A stretch of 64,000 nucleotides of DNA from Piromyces finnis (lineage: Eukaryota > Neocallimastigomycota > Neocallimastigomycetes > Neocallimastigales > Neocallimastigaceae). Positions within the stretch are counted from its first letter, which is position 1. The number at the start of each line of letters is the position of its first letter. Where the stretch lies: NCBI GenBank assembly GCA_002104945.1, contig MCFH01000010.1, positions 62,001 to 126,000 on the forward strand, given 5' to 3'. Below are positions 32,532 through 45,559 of this stretch, in pieces. Below the pieces are notes generated by a model. The model searched no databases. It was not told where the DNA came from and saw only the letters and a list, made by a program, of their open reading frames with translations. A program made the position numbers and the translations under genes.

Positions 32532-35500
32532 ATGGAAAAGAACTACACAGTTGATTTAGACAAATATGGGTAAATAAATATATATAATATATACTATATA
32601 AAATAATACCTTATTGGAATCATTACTAAATAAGTAATTTTTTAAATAGAGAATATCCAAGAGATGATAAGGAATCTTTTATTAAAGAATTGAATGATAT
32701 TGTAAGAAATCAAATTTCAGATTTTGAAATATAATTAATATGGGTTAATAATAATAACAACAATTAATTATTAATGTAAAAATTAATAATTATTTCCATT
32801 TTATAAAATTTGTAAATAATAGGAGGAAAAGGATGTTGTATTAGTCTTTTTCGGAACTCAAACTGGAACTGCTGAAGAATTTGCAACAACTTTTTCACAA
32901 GAAATTAATGAAAAATTACATATACAATCATTATTATATGACATTGAAGAATATGATATGTCTGAACTTTTAGAATTACCTTTATACTGTAAAGAAAAAG
33001 GAAAAAACGTTGTAGTCAGTTTCTTTATGTCAACTTATGGTGAAGGTGAACCAACAGATAATGCAATTGATTTCTGGGAATGGCTTCAAAATTGTGTTGA
33101 AAATGATGTAAATGAAGATAAACCATTAAAGGATTTAAATTATCTTTTATTTGGTTTAGGTAATATTATAATGATATAATTATATTTATTACTATATTGA
33201 ATATAATTTTTTTTAAATAAAAAAAAACTAATTCATATAAATATAAAGGTAATAAAACATATGAAATGTATGATTTTGTTGGAAGAGAATTAAATAGAAT
33301 CTTCAAAAATTGGGGTGGTGCAAGCATTATCGGTGAATTTGGAGAAGGAGATGATAATGAAGAGTAAATATTAACTACTTATATTTAAATAGAGTTATTA
33401 TTTATGTAATAGTATTAATAAAAAAATATAAATATCATAATTTTAGTACTGAAGGTGATTTTCAAGAATGGAAAGAAAAAACATATCCATGTTTACTTAA
33501 ATATTTCCAATCAAATACTAACGTTGTAGAAGATGAAAAAAATTTATTTGTTCCTTCCTTTAATATTAAATATCTTGATAGTTCTAATGATAAAGATGTA
33601 TTCATTGGTGAATTAAGTCATAATGGACCAAGACGATGGGGATACAAAGATAATGCTATATTTGAATTAAACAAGTATGAATTAAATTATTTAAACCGTA
33701 ATACTATACTAATTAATAATAAAATTCAAAGAAGGATATATGAGTTATTTTTACATTTAAATAATTCATTTTCGAAAACTAAAACAAATTATATTCATGA
33801 ATATAATAATTTTAAAACTAAAACTAAATCTAGTAGTCCAAACAAACAAGAATATGATGCCAAACATCCATTTTATGCCAAGGTTAGCCAAAGTAAGCAA
33901 CTCTTCCAAGACTGCTATGATTCATATAATATTTCTAGTAACGTAAAGGATAGCAAGCTTTATGATCATGATACTTTAGATGCAAAAAATATTTGTAAAA
34001 TAGAAAATAACAAAATTACTATTAAAAGAGAATGTCTTCATTTAGATATTGATATTTCTAATAGTAATATAACCTATAATGCTGGTGATCATGTTGCTAT
34101 TTATGCAAGAAATAATGAGTTTATAGTAAGTATTTTTGTTTTATCAAAAATTTATTAAAATATTTTATATAAAGTATAGTTACTGTTAAAATCAAAATTA
34201 GTATATATATGATTAAAATTAATTTATCATATTTTTTTTTATTTTCTCTCATATAAAATAGGTTAATGAACTTTTAAGTTTATTAGGCATTTCTGACAAG
34301 GCTGACTCCATTATTACTCTTGAAAAGAATCCAAAGTCTAAAAGTCATATTGCAGCCAATATTTCAATGCCATGTACAATCAGAACAGCTTTAACATATT
34401 ATTTAGATATCAATGCTAACTTAAAAATTAGACAATTTGAAGTAATAATCATAAAAGTTTTATATATATGTATACATATAGTATAAAAGTATCATAAATA
34501 TAATAGTATTAATGATTTTTAAATTTTAGATAATATCTAATTATACTGAAAACCTAGAAGAACAAAAATATTATAATAATATAATTGAAGATTTTAAAAA
34601 CAATAGTGCTAATATGGAAAAATATCAAAAGACATTACCTCAATTACTTAAGGAATGTCCTGAAACTAAGGTATATATAAAATGCATATATATATACTTG
34701 GTTTTAATTATAAATAAAAGAATACTAACATTTCATTTTATTTTAAATAAAGATTCCAATTGAGGTTGTATTAGGTGACCTTCTTCCAAGAATTATGCCA
34801 CGTTATTACAGTATTTCTTCAAGTCCAAAAACTAATCCAAATACATTAAGCATTACAGCTATTCTTGTCAGATATCCACATTTCACAACTTCTTCATCCG
34901 ATTTACAATTAAATAAGATGGTTTATAAGGAAGGTTTATGTACAGGATATTTAAATACTATTTATAAAAGTTTACAAAATGAAGGTGCAATTGAACAAAT
35001 GATTAATGAATTAAATTATGAAGTAACTAATTTACACCCACCAAAGTTAATGCTTCCTATTTCAATTAGAGAAAGTTCATTTAAACTTCCAAGAGATACA
35101 ACCTTACCAATAATAATGATAGGTCCTGGTACAGGTATTGCACCATTCCGTGGTTTCATTCAGGAACGTATGTGGGAAATAAGACAAAATAAAACTGTAG
35201 GAAAAACTATTTTATTCTTTGGTTGTCGTAACCGTAATCAAGATTACTTATACCGTGAAGAACTTGAGAGTTTGTGTAATGAACTTGAAGAAAGAAAGAA
35301 TCAAAATAAGAAATCATTTGAATTACAAATCATTAATGCTTTTTCAAGAGAAACCGTAAGTATTTTTTTTTTATTTTATTCAAACTAGTATATCTAGTAT
35401 ATAATTAATTCATATTAATGTTTTGAAATTATATAATTTATATGTATAGAACAAAAAAGTTTATGTTCAACATCGTTTAGCAGAACATGGAGAAATGATT

Positions 35501-35784
35501 TGGGAATTAATTAGAGAGAAACGTGCTCATATATATATTTGCGGGTAAGTTATTAAATATTAGGATTGCCACAAATATTATTATTATTCATATTTTTATT
35601 AATATATTTTTTTATTTTTTATTATATATACACTCAATATAGTGATGCAAATAATATGGCTAAAGATGTTCAAGCTTGTATTGAAAATATCGCCAAAACC
35701 GTTGGCGGTATGGGTGATAACCAAGTCAATATATTAATTAAGGACCTTAAATTAAAGGGACGTTTCCATGAAGATGTATGGTAG
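32532..35784 (+). CDS. NADPH-cytochrome P450 reductase-like diflavin reductase, 793 aa, no membrane anchor
   Basis: Exons 32532-32569, 32650-32701, 32823-33159, 33249-33363, 33447-34125, 34262-34441, 34530-34670, 34753-35355, 35450-35544, 35643-35784. FMN domain: FFGTQTGTAEEFA (near 40), STYGEGEPTDNA (near 100), LLFGLGNKTYE, FGEGDDNE. FAD domain: YNAGDHVAIYARNNE, TIRTALTYYLDI, PRYYSISSSP (near 530). NADPH domain: MIGPGTGIAPFRGF (near 638), FFGCRNRNQDYLY, CGDANNMAKDV, and a terminal Trp that stacks on FAD in this family. These motif variants are those of P450 reductase rather than Tah18/NDOR1. CPRs normally start with a membrane helix; here the 30 residues before the FMN domain are polar, so the enzyme should be soluble. 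About 60 extra residues (about 257-318) sit between the FMN and FAD domains. Confidence 0.9.
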
Positions 35785-36230
35785 ATTAATAAGTTTTTAA
35801 ATCCAAAAAAGGAAAAAAAAATATTAAATGATTTATGTTATTATGAACTTTTTAATTTTTATTATTATTTTATTATCCTTTTATTTAATAATAAGTTAAT
35901 TTAAAACTAGTATGAATAAAATCTATCGTGATAAATTTAATAAAAATTTTATACATATATATAAATTTAAAAAAAAAAAAAAAAAAAAAATAAAAGAAAA
36001 AGAAAAAAAGAGCAAAAATAAAAAAAAAATGTTTATTGTATTAAAATATATTTAAAAAAAAATCTAAAATAATCATAGAAATTTTATGGATAGTAATTAA
36101 TCGATTTGATAAGAATCAAGCATATATTAACATTTAATATAATTGTAAAAAAAAATAAATAAATAAAAGTTTCTAAAACATTTATACATCATCTACAAAT
36201 ATTTTTTTTTTTTAAAAAAAAAAAAAATGT
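35785..36230. other. Convergent 3' flanks
   Basis: 446 bp of A/T runs between the reductase and CE4-like stop codons (A20 near 35970, A13 near 36215). Nothing coding. Confidence 0.6.
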
Positions 36231-37215
36231 TCATTTTCTTTGTTTATGATTGATTGTTGTAATAGTTATTTGCCTTGTCCCATTAACTAATTCACTTCTA
36301 CTAAATATATTTTTAGAACATATATATTCATCATTTTCTTCATCATAATATTTTGGTGTATAGCATTGACCATCTTCATTTATGCAAAATCCATCTAAAT
36401 TATTATCATGATTCAAACATACACATCCACATTCCCATATTCCATTTCCACATCCACCTTCTGGCATTTGTTTATCACATTCAGATTCATTTGAATATAA
36501 TGGATAAGGATTTGGCTCTCTTGGAGATGGAGACTGGAATGGACATTTATTGCATGTTGAAAAATGCTATATATTGAATATTTGTATATATTATTTTTTA
36601 TATATTTGTTTTAGTATTATAAATTTTACAAATATATTAGTTTGTTTATTATACTTGATATATTTTATTTATTCAAAATTAAAATTATATATACCGTAGA
36701 AGAATATTTGCAGTTATTTGGATTAGAACATGGAACTTGTTTTTTAAAATTTGATTCTGTTAAATTAAATTTAATATTTGAAATTTTTGATTCATTTAAT
36801 AAATTAATTTGATCAATATCAATTGGATTTTTCATCCATTTTACCAGTTGATCATAAGTTATAAAATAAATATCATTATTAATTTCAGAAAGTTCGCTAA
36901 TGTAATTGCTTATTTCTTTATAAAAATGTAAAAATGACTTTTGTGAAATAATTGAATTATCTGTGAAATATAAATAAAATGGTAATTTTTTATTTTTGTA
37001 ATTTTTCAAAAATTCCTTTTTGATAATATTTATATTATTTTCAGATGATAATAACCCTTTATTTTTTGTTCCTATTTAAATAATTAATAATTAATATAAC
37101 AATAACAATTAAATTAAGAATATCACTAAAATAAGATTTAAACTTTATAATAAAATTTATACCTTGACTTCTTTTATACTGAGCATTAGGAATACTTAAT
37201 CTGAAAAAAGAAATA

Positions 37216-37279
<64 letters not shown>

Positions 37280-38461
37280 TCAAATTTTAATACTTACAAT
37301 GGTATTTCCCATAATCCTGGAAAAGATTCTCCTTTAATATCTGTATTATTTATAAATGAAATTCCATAATCCAATGCTATTAAATATTATATAAAAAATT
37401 TATAAATAATTTTATTTTAATAATTTTTTTAAAACTAATCTATATTAAATCAAAAAGATAAAATATTTTAATATTTACTAAAAGGCCAATATCCTTTATC
37501 TAATGGTAATTCAAGTGATGAATCATATGAAATATTTAAATCTAATAGATTTGTAAAAATATTTTTATGTATTAAATTTTGTGGAGATCTGAATCCTTTT
37601 AATTCATCCATTGGAATATTCGAAAGATTATTTAAGGCAGATTTCAGAGATTGTATATCACGAGGAACATCACCATTCAAATATGTATCATAAGTATGAA
37701 TAGATATTTCATCATTATCATAATATAATTTTTCAACATAATAATAATCAGTTTCATCACCAGTAATAAAATAGGTAAATGGAATATCATATAATTTCTT
37801 TTTCATCATATTTCTAATCTTTTATATATAATAAATCAATAATTTAACATAAAAAATATGAAAAATAAAAGAAATAATTATTTGATTTTACTATAAAATA
37901 TATACTTTATTTCTTATTGAGTAGGTATTTTTTGTTATAGATCCATCAAAACTAATCAATACAAATTGTGGTAATTTATCATAAGGAATAAGTTTTGGTG
38001 TTTCTTTTGTAGCACATTGACATGATGGTAACAAACATGATTCTTTTTCACACTCAACAATTTGTTCTACATAAAAAATTTAATTTAGTCAATATAACAT
38101 TTATATAAAAAATATATGTATGAATATAACAGTTATACCAATAATATCTCTTTTAGAGTATTTTTTATTTCTTGAAATGCTTCTTTTTTCCCTGTAAGAT
38201 AACTCAATGTAAGGGTTGTCATTATTTACTAGAACATCTCCAAAAATATTTACCAAAAACACTTTATATAAAATTAGTATTTTTTATTAAAAATAATAAA
38301 ATAGAAGACATAGATATTATTTATTTACATAATCCTAATGTAATAATTATTGTTATATGAGCCCATGACCATTCTAATGAATCATAATTATATAATTGAT
38401 ATTTAGGAGATTCATTTTCATATTTATTCCTCTTATCCGAGGTCTTAGTCAGTTTATGCAT
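36231..38461 (-). CDS. CE4 polysaccharide-deacetylase-like type II membrane protein, 528 aa, predicted inactive
   Basis: Exons (minus) 38461-38329, 38261-38139, 38066-37906, 37818-37479, 37376-37298, 37200-37163, 37071-36695, 36566-36231. Layout: ~35-residue polar head, one membrane helix (HITIIITLGLLFLVNIFG), juxtamembrane Cys-containing linker (VECEKESCLLPSCQC), a NodB/CE4 domain of the arthropod chitin-deacetylase type (LPQFVLISFDGSITKNTYSI, ISIHTYDTYLNG, MDELKGFRSPQNL, GISFINNTDIKG, GLWEIPL) and a Cys-rich C-terminal module (CGNGIWECGCVCLNH and following). Active CE4 enzymes have FDD and H-S/T-x-x-H metal motifs; here they read FDG and HTYDT, so one metal Asp and one metal His are gone. 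Likely a secretory-pathway or cell-surface glycan-binding relative rather than a deacetylase. A (TTA)n run fills intron 5. Confidence 0.82.
37217..37279. repeat. (ATT)n microsatellite in an intron
   Basis: About 21 pure trinucleotide units occupying most of the 97-nt intron between exons 5 and 6 of the CE4-like gene. Confidence 0.95.
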
Positions 38462-40263
38462 ATTAACTCTAATAATCAATATAATTTTTTAAATTAATAT
38501 TAATATATATTAATATATATTAAATATGTTTTTTAAACAGAAAAAATAGGTGAATAATCTAGTATTATAATTTAAATTAATTAAAATAAATTAAATTCTT
38601 AATTTTAAATAAAATGCTGCAGCTATGAGAATTTTGATTATATCTATTTTTAAATCGAAATTAATTTTATTTCTTTACTTTTTATGAAAAATGTGTATAA
38701 TTATGTACAATCTTATTTTTAACATATTTATTATTTTATTTACATTTATTTCTTTAGTAATGTACATGATTTATAGTTTTTTACATAAGAAAAATTTATA
38801 ATAAAACTGTAATTCTTACTAAAAAATGATAATTATTTCTAGGTAATTAAATGATGAAATAAAAAGAATAAAAACATACAAAGAATATGGTTTTATATAT
38901 ATAATATCTAAAAAATATAGAACATTATTAAAATTAATTCATGTAAAATATTTTGTAATTATAATACATATGAAATAACAAATTTATAAATATTAACAAA
39001 GACATTAAACTATTTATTAATAAAAAAATCTCAATCTCAATATATTTTTAATTTCTCATCCAATATTTTTTTTTAATATATAAAATTATTTTGATATATG
39101 TTAACTCAAAATTAAGATACACTATAAAAATCTATAAAAATACTTAGATTCAAATATTAAACTAGAAATTACTTTTCATATATTTTATAATAATAATACA
39201 TTTTAATTTTAAAATCATTTAAATCTATTAATATATATTATATACAATATATATAATTTTTGTATTTTTATAAATAATTATATATAAAATTTCATAATTT
39301 AAAAAAATATGAAAAAAAAAAAATAAGTTTCTTATAAATAAATATAAACTTCATTATAAACAAGTGTGATGGTCATATTATTCATATTTATAGTATAATA
39401 AATTTAAATTATCAATATTTATATAGCATTTTATGAAAAATAAAATATAATATATATAAATAAAATAAGTTAATAATTTATTTAATATAAACTTGTAGTT
39501 TAAAATGAATAAGTATAATAAATATATAATCTTAATTTCTTTAATTTTTATAAAACTAAAAAATATATTTTTTCAATTTTTCTTTTTATATACATATAGA
39601 GACAATTATATAAGATCCAAAATTTTTTAGCATCTTAATAAATACTAGTTCAAATGTTATTTAACTATTTAATTTGAAAATTAATCTTATCAAACTTATA
39701 ATAAGCATATTTTAAATTATTATATATATTATCTCCTTTAAAATGTAAATTTTGCTTTCTATTTTAAGTATATATTGTCTTTGAAATGCTATTAGAAAAA
39801 TCACTTAGATAAAACTTAAAGTCTTAAAGTAGTCTATAAAAAATAACTCCGATATTAATTTAATATTTGTTTCATATATTTCTAATAAATTTTATATTAT
39901 ATTTAATAGTATTTATTTATAAAAATTATAAATAAAACAATAAATTTTAAAGTTACTGTTTTTAAATAAATATATTATAGCATAACATTACTTTATTTTG
40001 TTAAAATAAACAAAATAAGATTAAACGATAATTAAAAAATTTTGATTTTTAAGTTTAATTATACTTAATTTAAATTAATTTATTTTTACCAAAAAGTATA
40101 TATACAACATAACTTCCCCTCTCCATTTTAAATTTAATAATTATTTTTATTGATTTAAAATCTTTAAAAGGTAATATTATATTTAAAAAAATATATGGTA
40201 ATTATTTAAGAAAAATACTAATTTTTATTAATTATAATATATATAAAATAGCAATTAAAAAAA
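38462..40263. other. 1.8 kb intergenic, nothing recognised
   Basis: Divergent spacer between the CE4-like gene and the thymosin gene. Very AT-rich; I found no ORF of note, no paired splice signals around coding-like sequence and no RNA gene. Confidence 0.6.
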
Positions 40264-40470
40264 ATGGAAACTCAAAAGTAAGTAATAATTATATATTAAT
40301 ATTAATAATACTTAGAAAATTAATAATAACAAATTATTTTTAAATAAAATAGCTTTATTAACGAACTTAACAAGGACCAAAAGTCTCGTCTTAAGAAGAC
40401 TGAAACTAAGGAAAAGAACTACATTCCAACTAAGGAAGAAATTGAAGCTGAAAAGAAAGAAGAAAAGTAA
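40264..40470 (+). CDS. Beta-thymosin (single actin-binding WH2-type peptide), 43 aa
   Basis: Exons 40264-40277 (14 nt) and 40353-40470, intron GTAAGT...ATAG. The 43-codon product contains SRLKKTETKEKNYIPTKEEI, which lines up with the beta-thymosin core LKKTETQEKNPLPSKE at the same distance from the N-terminus, preceded by a short helix (FINELNKDQ) and ended by an acidic/basic tail EAEKKEEK. Thymosin beta-4 is 43-44 residues and sequesters G-actin, clamping it from barbed to pointed face. Codons are strikingly unlike the neighbours: AAG, AAC, GAC, CTT and CGT dominate although the genome is AT-rich, typical of a highly expressed gene. A formin lies in the same window, but there is no operon-like link. 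Confidence 0.9.
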
Positions 40471-41828
40471 ATAACAAAAATGAAATAACAGCGAATAAAA
40501 AACTAAAAACTCTTAAATGAAAAATATTTAGATTATTATTTTTGGAAACAAACTATTATAATTATTGCTTTCATATGGGAAAAAATAAAAAAAAATAATA
40601 TTTTTATAAATTACAATACCAAACATGTACTTTTTTATATTGAAAGTGCTGTATACCAATACAATCAAAAAATAAAAACAAAAAAAATTCTAAAAAAAAA
40701 TCATTATAGTTCTTAAATAATGTGTGTTAATGAGTACATATAATCAAATTTAAATAAGAAATTTAAGCAAAAATATAAGATAAAAGATGTTTAAATTATT
40801 TATTTTTTAATTATAAATTAGTTTTATATAATAGTTTCACTTAAGTATATTATGGATACAAGATTAGATTATTAAAAAATTTTTTAATATGTAACTTGTA
40901 AATTTATTAATCCTAAATTTTTTTTAAAAAATATTATTTCATTTAGTTTTTTATAATTATTATTAAAAATTAATGTAAAAATTTTAATTTCTTTTAGAAA
41001 GCTAACTAATATAATATATCGTTAACATAAAAATGTATTATCAAAAAGTAATAATTTTTATTGAAATCAGTCATATTTCAAAATACTATTAAAATTTCTA
41101 AGGTTAATACATTATCAAGAACTAAAATATTTCTATTATCTTAATAAACAGACCTTCTTAATTAATAAATAATCATTAGATATTGGGTTTTTTTATTTTC
41201 ACTACTAAATTATATTTTAATAAAAATAAAAAAAAAAAATTATTTTAAATAAATAACTAATAACTAATTTTTATATAAATTAATAATAATCATTACTATA
41301 TTATTTGATAAATTTATGTGTTAAAAATTCTTAATAAAGGATGAAATTGTAATATTTATATATATAAAGTCAATTAAAACAAAAAAAATTATAATTTTTA
41401 CATATTATAATAAATTTCATACATTAGATATTTCAAGATATATTATACAATATTTTTTTTCCTCTTCTTTTATTTTTATGTATTTTTGTATGTGTGGTTT
41501 TATTTAACTTTATATTAAATTTAAATATTACTAAAATATCTTCTGTCATATTGTTTCCATTATATATTCTTTTATATAAAAAAAATTAAATATATTTCAT
41601 TCAGTAAATGCTTCTGAACAATTTAAAATCCCGAATTTATATACTTAATTTATTTATCTGTAATGGATTATATATACAAATTAATAGCAGTGTAATACCA
41701 ATTTAATATATATAATTAAAAATAATATTTATTATAATAAATAAAGTTTAATCTTTTTCTAATAATTTTTAGTTAATTTAACATATAAGTTTTATAGAAC
41801 AGATTTAACAAAATTATAATTAATAGTA
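40471..41828. other. 1.36 kb intergenic, nothing recognised
   Basis: 3' flank of the thymosin gene and 5' flank of BBS1, AT-rich with A/T tracts. No gene seen. Confidence 0.6.
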
Positions 41829-44800
41829 ATGGCATCTTTTTTGAAAAAGAAGTTAAAAGGTATTTAATTACATCAAATTATATAGAAACTATTTTATTAA
41901 TCATATTATATTTTATTTCTTATAGGTCATAATTCAACTAATATTTTAATAGATAAAAAAGATAAAGATGATACACTATCCTGTAATAAAACAACTATAC
42001 AATCTTCTATTAATAATAAATATGAGTATAATGCATCAAGTGCTGATATGAATTTTTTATCTTCCTCAAAAATAAAATTAAATGATAAAAATGCAATTGA
42101 GGATAAAAAGGATATTACTAGTAAAAATAATGATGAAACAACAAATGATATACCATATGAAAAAAAAAATGAATCAAAAAATATAGATAATGTTAATACT
42201 AATACTAATAATATCAATAATAATAATAATAATAAGAATGAGAATAATCACAATATAGAAAATAAAAATGAAGATAAAAAAAATATATGGATTGATGTAG
42301 TTTATGATCCATTTAATGGTATTCAGACTACTTCAGATTGTATTGATTTAGTAGATGTAGACGGTATTAACCAGCATCATTTAGTTATTGCGGATTTTGG
42401 AGATTATAAAAATAATAAATATATAAAATCTGGATCATTAATATCAATGAATGAAGATAGCAATTTAATAAACAAAAAATATAATAAAAATACTGAAAAT
42501 GAATCATCAGTTTTTAAAAAACAAAATGAAAAAAAATTATTAATGAAAAATAGAGTTTCTTCATTAATATTAAATAAAAATGATGTCGCAATGAATGATA
42601 ATAAAACTGGAATACCAGTATTGAAAATATTTAAAGGTATGCTATTAAAATTATTAGTATCAATATTTTGAAGAAATTAATAAAATAGTAGAGAAATACT
42701 AATTAAATATTATTTTTATTATAGATGATAATGTTGAAACTAAATTAGACCTTCCAGATATACCTAGAGCAATATGTTCATTCTATACAGATTCACAGCA
42801 AGAAACACATCCGACTATTGCTGTTGCTATTGGAACAACAATATATATGTACCGTGATAGATTTCCATATATTAAAATGACACTTCCTCCTATTGAGGCT
42901 AATCCATTAGAGGAAGAAGCCTGGAAAAATGTAATTATGCAAGTTAATAATGCTAATAAAACATTTGATAGAAATTCTGATATAAAAGTATCGAATATTT
43001 CGGATTCTGATATTTCTTTAAATGAAACATCTGATAAACATAAACATTCTGCCAGTAATGAAAAATTAAACAACAATATAAATAATAATAATATAGAAAA
43101 TAATGAACAAAATGATGAGCTACATTCAAAATTAGTAACAATAGTTAATGAATTGGTTGAAACTTTGTCATCACTACGAAATAATGGTGTTATTCAGTTA
43201 ACACAAATAAGTATTGAATTTTTAGCATTAGATGATATTGAAACAAAAATTGCTTTTATTGTTGGAAATCTTGATTTTACTTTATCTATTGAGGTAATGC
43301 TATGATTTATATAATTTAGTAATATAAATGATAATGATAGGGAAAAAATTAAATTTCAACATAAAAAATCAATAATTTTATAATATAGCCAACAATTACA
43401 ACAATGACTACAATAAAAAAAGATTCTGAAGAAGTAGAAAGTATAAGTTATCTTGTGGTTGGAGTTAACGAAAAATTAGTATATATTGTTAATCCTAACG
43501 GTTGTCAAGTCATAGAAAAAGTATGATAGTATCGATATATTAATTCATGAATAATTTTTATATAATTTTGAAGTAAATAATAATAGCTTTCATTTCATAT
43601 AAGTTTCAATTATCAAGTTCAATTCAATTATTATCAGTATATGGATTATATGAATCTAAATATCATATAATAGCTGGTTGTTTTGACGGTTCAATATATT
43701 ATTTGTCTGGGTAGAATATAAAATTTTGTGAAGATAAAAAATTTAATAAATTCAATTATAAATTACTAATATCATAATATTTTATATATCAAATAGTAAT
43801 TCTTGTTATAAAATTGTTCAATTAGAATTTTTGCCAATAGGTATTGTTACATTTGAGAAATCCATAATTATTGGGTGTATGAATAACACCTTGTATTCAT
43901 ACTCAATTACAGTAAGTACTCTAATTATTATTTCTGCCTTATTGTTTATATTATTATAACAAAGTATTTCGTCTATTTTAATAATCTATTAATAAAAAAA
44001 TTAGGGAAAAAAACAATATAGTATTAATTTGCCATCACCTATTGTTAATATTCAGGAATTAAATGGAAGTTTAAGAAAAGTAAAATGTTATGCTGTTTCA
44101 TTACAAAATAATGAAGTCAGAGTCTTTAGCGATAAAAATTTAATCTTAACTATACCAACACCTGTAATTTTTTTTTTTTTTTTCATATACGCTTTCATAA
44201 TTTTAAACTTTCATTTTTCCTATGTAATTAACTTCAATAATATATTTATGAAAATTAAAGGACATAATTACTGGAATGATATTTGGAAAGTTTGAAAGAG
44301 AACAAAATAGTTTAATTATGATTACAAAAAATGGAGGATTAATAATAAAATTTTTAAAGAGGAACGCAACTTCAACATTTGAAGATATTAATTTAAGACC
44401 ACCAATTGAACAAAAAGAACCAATAAATGTTCCGAAAAAGACAAGACTATATATTGATCAAATAGTTAGAGAAAAAGAAAATGCTATTGGTAATTATTAT
44501 ATAAAATATAATAATACTATACATAATATAAAGTGTATAATAATAAAATTCTATTATTATATATAGAAATGCATACAATTTTCCAAAGAGATTTATTTCG
44601 TATGAAATTAATTGCAGCAAGAGCATATGCAAAAACATTTAAAAATACATTAAATCCTATATCAGGAACATCTACTGCTAAAATAAAAATGACATTAGAA
44701 GTAAATATATATAGAAAAAAGAGCAATATTATGATTTATTATAAAAATTAATTTAATATTTTTCAAATTTTATAGATTTTAGGAATAAATGTTAATTTCA

Positions 44801-45177
44801 AAATTAGACTTGATATTACGAATATAGGCAATAATATTGCTAAAAACTTGTTTGTTTTGTTTGACTATAACAATGAAATATTTACAATTGAAAAACCGAT
44901 AATAAATGTAATATTTTAATATAATTATATATATTATTTAAATAAAATTATTATTCCAATAATAAAATTATTAATTATATAATGATAGATACCTATTATT
45001 CTTCCAGGAATAAATTATACCATCGATTGTTTAATCAAACAAAATACCCAAGCATATGATAAAGAATTAAATAATCAAATAAAGATTCTATTATGTGAAA
45101 AGGGATATATAACACCAATTGTAACTAGTGTAGCAGATGTTGGAATGTGTCAAGATTTGTTAGAAATATATGAATAA
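41829..45177 (+). CDS. BBS1: BBS1, BBSome subunit, 835 aa, eleven exons
   Basis: Exons 41829-41859, 41926-42636, 42725-43293, 43389-43520, 43604-43710, 43797-43911, 44005-44163, 44261-44489, 44567-44700, 44776-44907, 44989-45177. BBS1 signatures: IWIDVVYDPFNGIQTTSDCI then LVIADFGD; YMYRDRFPYIKMTLPPIEA and NPLEEEAWKNV; beta-propeller blades (DIETKIAFIVGNLDF, IIAGCFDGSIYYLSG, IIIGCMNNTLYSYSI, NNEVRVFSDK, IITGMIFGKF and LIMITKNGGLIIKFLKR); and the C-terminal GAE-like beta domain. Human BBS1 is 593 aa; the excess is Asn/Lys-rich insertions at about 20-160, 200-245 and 350-390. The BBSome is an ARL6-recruited coat that exports membrane cargo from cilia with IFT. Confidence 0.92.
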
Positions 45178-45559
45178 TTATTTAAATAAATATATAGAAA
45201 ACAATAATATATTCTATAATTTTAACACACTTTTTTCAAAGTATTATTTCTATTAAAATGTATAAAAATTTTAGTTTAATTTTATTCAATTAATTTTATA
45301 TTTAATAACAATCTTTTTACAATTATAAAATAAAATTCAAATTTTTTTTTTTTGATAATTGCCGATAAACTTTATACATATTTATTTATTTATTTTTAAT
45401 TTTCTCTTGTAAAAATTTACTTGATCTTCTTATTTATATCTACCTATATATATTTATCTATCTATTTATTTATTTATTAATCGTTTTTTTCTTCTTGACA
45501 ATAAATAATTAGAATAATTAGATAAAAACATAAATGTGATGTATTATAATTGTTATATC
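45178..45559. other. Convergent 3' flanks
   Basis: 382 bp between BBS1 and the VTT-domain gene, with CTATTTAT-like imperfect repeats near 45440-45480. Nothing coding. Confidence 0.6.

Noticed and set aside
32532-35784. Tah18/NDOR1 identity for the diflavin reductase
   Set aside because: STYGEGEPTDNA, GDDNE, RTALTYYLDI and the long connecting region match P450 reductase better than NDOR1, which lacks that connecting domain size.
38172-38360. Plus-strand 62-codon frame
   Set aside because: Lies antisense to exons 1-2 of the CE4-like gene and has no independent support.
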